A stretch of DNA of 64,000 nucleotides from an uncultured Corynebacterium sp. GTDB taxonomy: Bacteria > Actinomycetota > Actinomycetes > Mycobacteriales > Mycobacteriaceae. Each line of letters starts with the position of its first letter. Within the stretch, counting starts at the first letter, position 1. The translations under genes and the position numbers were made by a program. The notes under the pieces were generated by a model. That model was not told the origin of the DNA, searched no databases, and was given only the letters and a program-made list of their open reading frames with translations. Shown here piece by piece: positions 61,706 through 64,000 of the stretch. Location: assembly GCA_943914465.1 (NCBI GenBank), contig CALUCD010000005.1, forward strand, positions 62,001 to 126,000, in the 5' to 3' direction.

Positions 61706-63117
61706 CGCGCACTCACCCCATTGCGTGCTCCGTGGTGTGCAGGCTCAGCTGCGAGCCCAACTCCCGGTGCTGCGGACGCGGCTGCGGCACCTTCGATCGC
61801 TTGCGGCTGGGCCACAGGCTCCGCAGGACGGTTAGCATCGTGAGAAATGCGCAGCAGGAGGGCAAGCAGGATGTAGTTGGCCATGATGGATGAACCACCC
61901 GCAGACATGAACGGGGTGGTCAAACCCGTCATCGGCAGCATTGAGGAAACACCGCCAGTGACCACAAAGATCTGGATCGCAATGGTGGTCGACAGCCCCG
62001 CAGCAAGCAGTTTGCCGTAGGAGTCGCGCACCTGGAGTGCGGCGTGGAATCCACGGGTAATCAGGATCGCGAACAGGCAGAGCACGCTCGCCAGGCCGAT
62101 AAGTCCGAGTTCTTCGCCGATGGCGGCGAGGATGTAATCCGAGTGCACGACAGGCACCAAGTCCGGGTGGCCGTAGCCTAGGCCGGTGCCGCTGAGGCCA
62201 CCCCAAGCCAAACTCATCAACGCGTTCGCGGGCTGGTTGCCGTAGCCCTCGAAGTCCGCGAACGGGTCGATGAAGTTAGCTACACGTTGCTGGATTTTGG
62301 CGCTGACCTGGTAGACGGCGTAGCCGCCGATGGCGACAAGGCCAACCCCGATGAGCAGCCACGACGCGCGCCCAGTAGCGAAGTAGACCATGCCGAGCAC
62401 GGTGGCGAACAGCAATAGTGCAGGGCCGAAGTCGTTGGAGATCGCCATGATCAGCATCGCAACCGCCCAGACCACCATGATCGGAGCAAGATCACGCAGG
62501 CGCGGGAAGATCAAACCGAAGAAACGTTTCCCGGCCACCGTGAACAGGGCACGCTTTTGCGAGAGCAGTTGCGCGAAGAAAATGAGCAGCAGGATCTTGG
62601 AGAACTCGCCCGGCTGAATAGAAAAAGGTCCAAGCCAAATCCAGATTCGCGCATCAGCGAAGTCCGGCGGTTGAGGCCATACCAGCGGCAGCGCCAGCAG
62701 CACGAGCCCGACCAGGCCAAGCAGGTACGAGTAGCGCGAAAGTGACTTGTGGTCGCGAATGATCACGAGCGTGAGCACCATGAGAACGATGCCCACTAGT
62801 GACCACATCATCTGCCGCCCTGCCATCGCGCCGTAATCGGGGCGCTCAGCCAGGTCGAGGCGATAAATGATGACGAGCCCGATCGCATTGAGGGTAGCCA
62901 CCACCGGCAGCATGGTCTGATCGGCGTAGGGGGCGAGGATGCCGATAGCCACATGGGCGACTGCATAGACCACGACGAACCCGCCGACGATGTAGAGCAT
63001 CTCAGCACTGAGGGCTCGACCTTGGCTCATCTCCAAGCTGAACAGCATGAGCAGCAAGAGACCCGCCGAGCAGAGGAGGAGAAAAAGCTCCCTGCTGCGT
63101 CCTAACACTCCCGTCAT
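61702..63117 (-). CDS. rodA: FtsW/RodA/SpoVE-family glycosyltransferase RodA
   Basis: 471 residues with about ten membrane helices. SEDS signatures include PGEFSKILLLIFFAQLLS, NDFGPALLLFATVLGMVYFATG, GYGHPDLVPVVHSDYILAAIGEELGLIG, and SMLPMTGLTTPFMSAGGSSIMANY. The protein polymerises lipid II in partnership with PbpA, whose gene overlaps its end. The ATG overlaps the ppp stop by 4 bases, so it is translationally coupled on both sides. Confidence 0.95.
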   Translation of the reverse strand: MTGVLGRSRELFLLLCSAGLLLLMLFSLEMSQGRALSAEMLYIVGGFVVVYAVAHVAIGILAPYADQTMLPVVATLNAIGLVIIYRLDLAERPDYGAMAGRQMMWSLVGIVLMVLTLVIIRDHKSLSRYSYLLGLVGLVLLALPLVWPQPPDFADARIWIWLGPFSIQPGEFSKILLLIFFAQLLSQKRALFTVAGKRFFGLIFPRLRDLAPIMVVWAVAMLIMAISNDFGPALLLFATVLGMVYFATGRASWLLIGVGLVAIGGYAVYQVSAKIQQRVANFIDPFADFEGYGNQPANALMSLAWGGLSGTGLGYGHPDLVPVVHSDYILAAIGEELGLIGLASVLCLFAILITRGFHAALQVRDSYGKLLAAGLSTTIAIQIFVVTGGVSSMLPMTGLTTPFMSAGGSSIMANYILLALLLRISHDANRPAEPVAQPQAIEGAAAASAAPGVGLAAEPAHHGARNGVSAR

Positions 63118-64000
63118 TTCTTCACCTCCCTGCAGCTCTGGTCGTTTTTCTTCGCACTTTCCTTTTCATCGACGCACACCGGTAGCGCCTCCTCCGCGAG
63201 TTGGCCGAGCATGGCGACCACCTCGTCGTATGTTCCCCCCGTGAAGCGTTCAACAGCGTTGCGCTCGCTTTCCGGGAGGTCCTTCTCACCGAAAATGTGG
63301 CACTGGCCAGGCTTGTCGCTGCCACTACCACTACCGCCATCGGTACCGGTGTCGCCGCCGGAGTTTGCTAGCTCAGCCGCGACGATCTGCAACTGGTTGC
63401 GTTCGTCGATGCAGGCGACCTGGATGGGTTGATGGCTGTGCGCCGACCCATGTTCGATTGCGAACTCACCGTTGTCGTTGATTGAGATGAAGTAGTGGTC
63501 GACGTTGCGGTTTTGCACCCACATCACCGCCGCAAACGCGAGAATCATCGCAAGCAGCAGCGCACCCATGATCCATGGCCAGATGGTACGGGTGCGGGCC
63601 TTATGAGGGCCCTCCTCGTCGCCTGAGGCAGCCTCAACTCTGGCACCGTCGGCTGGTTGCGTTTTGGTGCGATTATGGTCTGGCTGAATCGTCTCGGACT
63701 TGCGCAGTAGCGCCGCCGCACGGCTGGCAGACGAGTTCGGGTGCGTCGACTCGTACGTTGGGGCCAGTGCACCTACAAGAGCGGGGGCTGGTTCATCGCT
63801 TGTCGACGCCTCACCTGCCACCACATCAGCCACCACCACCGTAATGTTGTCGGGGCCGCCGGAGCGTAGCGCAAGTTCAATCAACCGTTGCGCGGCAACC
63901 TCAGGGCTGCCTTGCTCAAGGGCGACAGCGATCGTCTCATTGGTGACCGGGTCACTCAGCCCATCTGAGCACAACAGGACACGATCGCCTGCTTTCGCGG
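63114..64000 (-). CDS. ppp: PP2C-family serine/threonine phosphatase (5' partial)
   Basis: About 295 residues are visible; the N-terminus lies beyond the right edge. The visible start AGDRVLLCSDGLSDPVTNE carries the metal-binding SDGL motif, and RSGGPDNITVVVADV holds the GxDN motif of PP2C enzymes. Then come a Pro/Ala/Asp-rich linker, a membrane helix (WIMGALLLAMILAFAAVMWV) and an extracytoplasmic domain with several cysteines. It removes phosphates placed by PknA/PknB. In mycobacteria it is PstP. The stop overlaps rodA by 4 bases. Confidence 0.94.
   Translation of the reverse strand, partial: AKAGDRVLLCSDGLSDPVTNETIAVALEQGSPEVAAQRLIELALRSGGPDNITVVVADVVAGEASTSDEPAPALVGALAPTYESTHPNSSASRAAALLRKSETIQPDHNRTKTQPADGARVEAASGDEEGPHKARTRTIWPWIMGALLLAMILAFAAVMWVQNRNVDHYFISINDNGEFAIEHGSAHSHQPIQVACIDERNQLQIVAAELANSGGDTGTDGGSGSGSDKPGQCHIFGEKDLPESERNAVERFTGGTYDEVVAMLGQLAEEALPVCVDEKESAKKNDQSCREVKK

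Noticed and set aside
1..64000. CRISPR array, rRNA operon or insertion sequence
   Set aside because: No regularly spaced repeats, rRNA sequence or transposase-like protein was found.

Overview
The window is about 64 kb of a high-GC Gram-positive chromosome centred on the replication origin, almost certainly a Corynebacterium. The gene order follows the mycobacterial/corynebacterial origin block: DUF6049 - murJ - sigM - trxB - trxA - cwlM - GNAT-like protein - parB - parA - rsmG - yidC - yidD - rnpA - rpmH - dnaA - dnaN - recF - dciA - gyrB - gyrA - DUF3566 - tRNA-Ile - tRNA-Ala, then ppiA - rhomboid - crgA - pknB - pknA - pbpA - rodA - ppp. YPDG/Rib-like secreted proteins, an 'Ala-Glu' secreted coiled-coil pair and GTG/TTG start codons fit the genus. 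No species can be named from sequence alone.

Layout. 1-10.7 kb: envelope and redox block (MurJ fused to a pseudokinase, two tandem MgtC paralogues, ECF sigma M, thioredoxin reductase, thioredoxin, catalytically dead CwlM). 11.1-15.6 kb: an inserted, visibly lower-GC minus-strand operon (FAD/NAD(P)-binding protein, MFS exporter, fumarate-reductase-type flavoprotein with a frameshift). 16-22 kb: chromosome segregation, membrane insertion and RNase P genes on the minus strand. 22-30 kb: dnaA, the oriC region with DnaA boxes on both sides of dnaA, dnaN, recF, dciA, gyrB. 30-33.5 kb: secreted proteins and a small toxin-antitoxin-like pair. 33.6-36.9 kb: gyrA, DUF3566, two tRNAs.

37-54.2 kb is accessory sequence lying between tRNA-Ala and ppiA, which are near neighbours in mycobacteria. 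It holds a CPYC-type flavin oxidoreductase, pseudogene remnants, a frameshifted bacteriocin-like precursor with a two-helix membrane protein, an AhpD-like/YdhR/nitroreductase-like redox group with AGAC-N6-GTCT operators, a secreted very basic protein followed by an acidic partner, a YhgE/Pip membrane protein paired with an ATPase lacking a P-loop and a TetR regulator, metF-metE, and two related secreted coiled-coil proteins.

54.2-64 kb: cyclophilin, rhomboid protease, CrgA and the elongation/division kinase operon (ppp-rodA-pbpA-pknA-pknB) with stop/start overlaps. ppp runs off the right edge and the DUF6049 gene runs off the left edge.

How the genes work together: origin firing (DnaA/oriC), clamp loading and repair (DnaN, RecF, DciA, gyrase), segregation (ParAB) and cell-wall growth (MurJ, CwlM, CrgA, PknA/B, PbpA, RodA, Ppp) are co-located. 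The most unusual material is in the accessory stretches. The best candidates for undescribed systems are the secreted basic protein/acidic partner pair (42.7-43.6 kb), the bacteriocin-like pair (39.2-39.9 kb), the flavoprotein-MFS-flavoprotein operon (11.1-15.6 kb) and the Doc-like toxin with an eroded Fic motif (33.0-33.5 kb).
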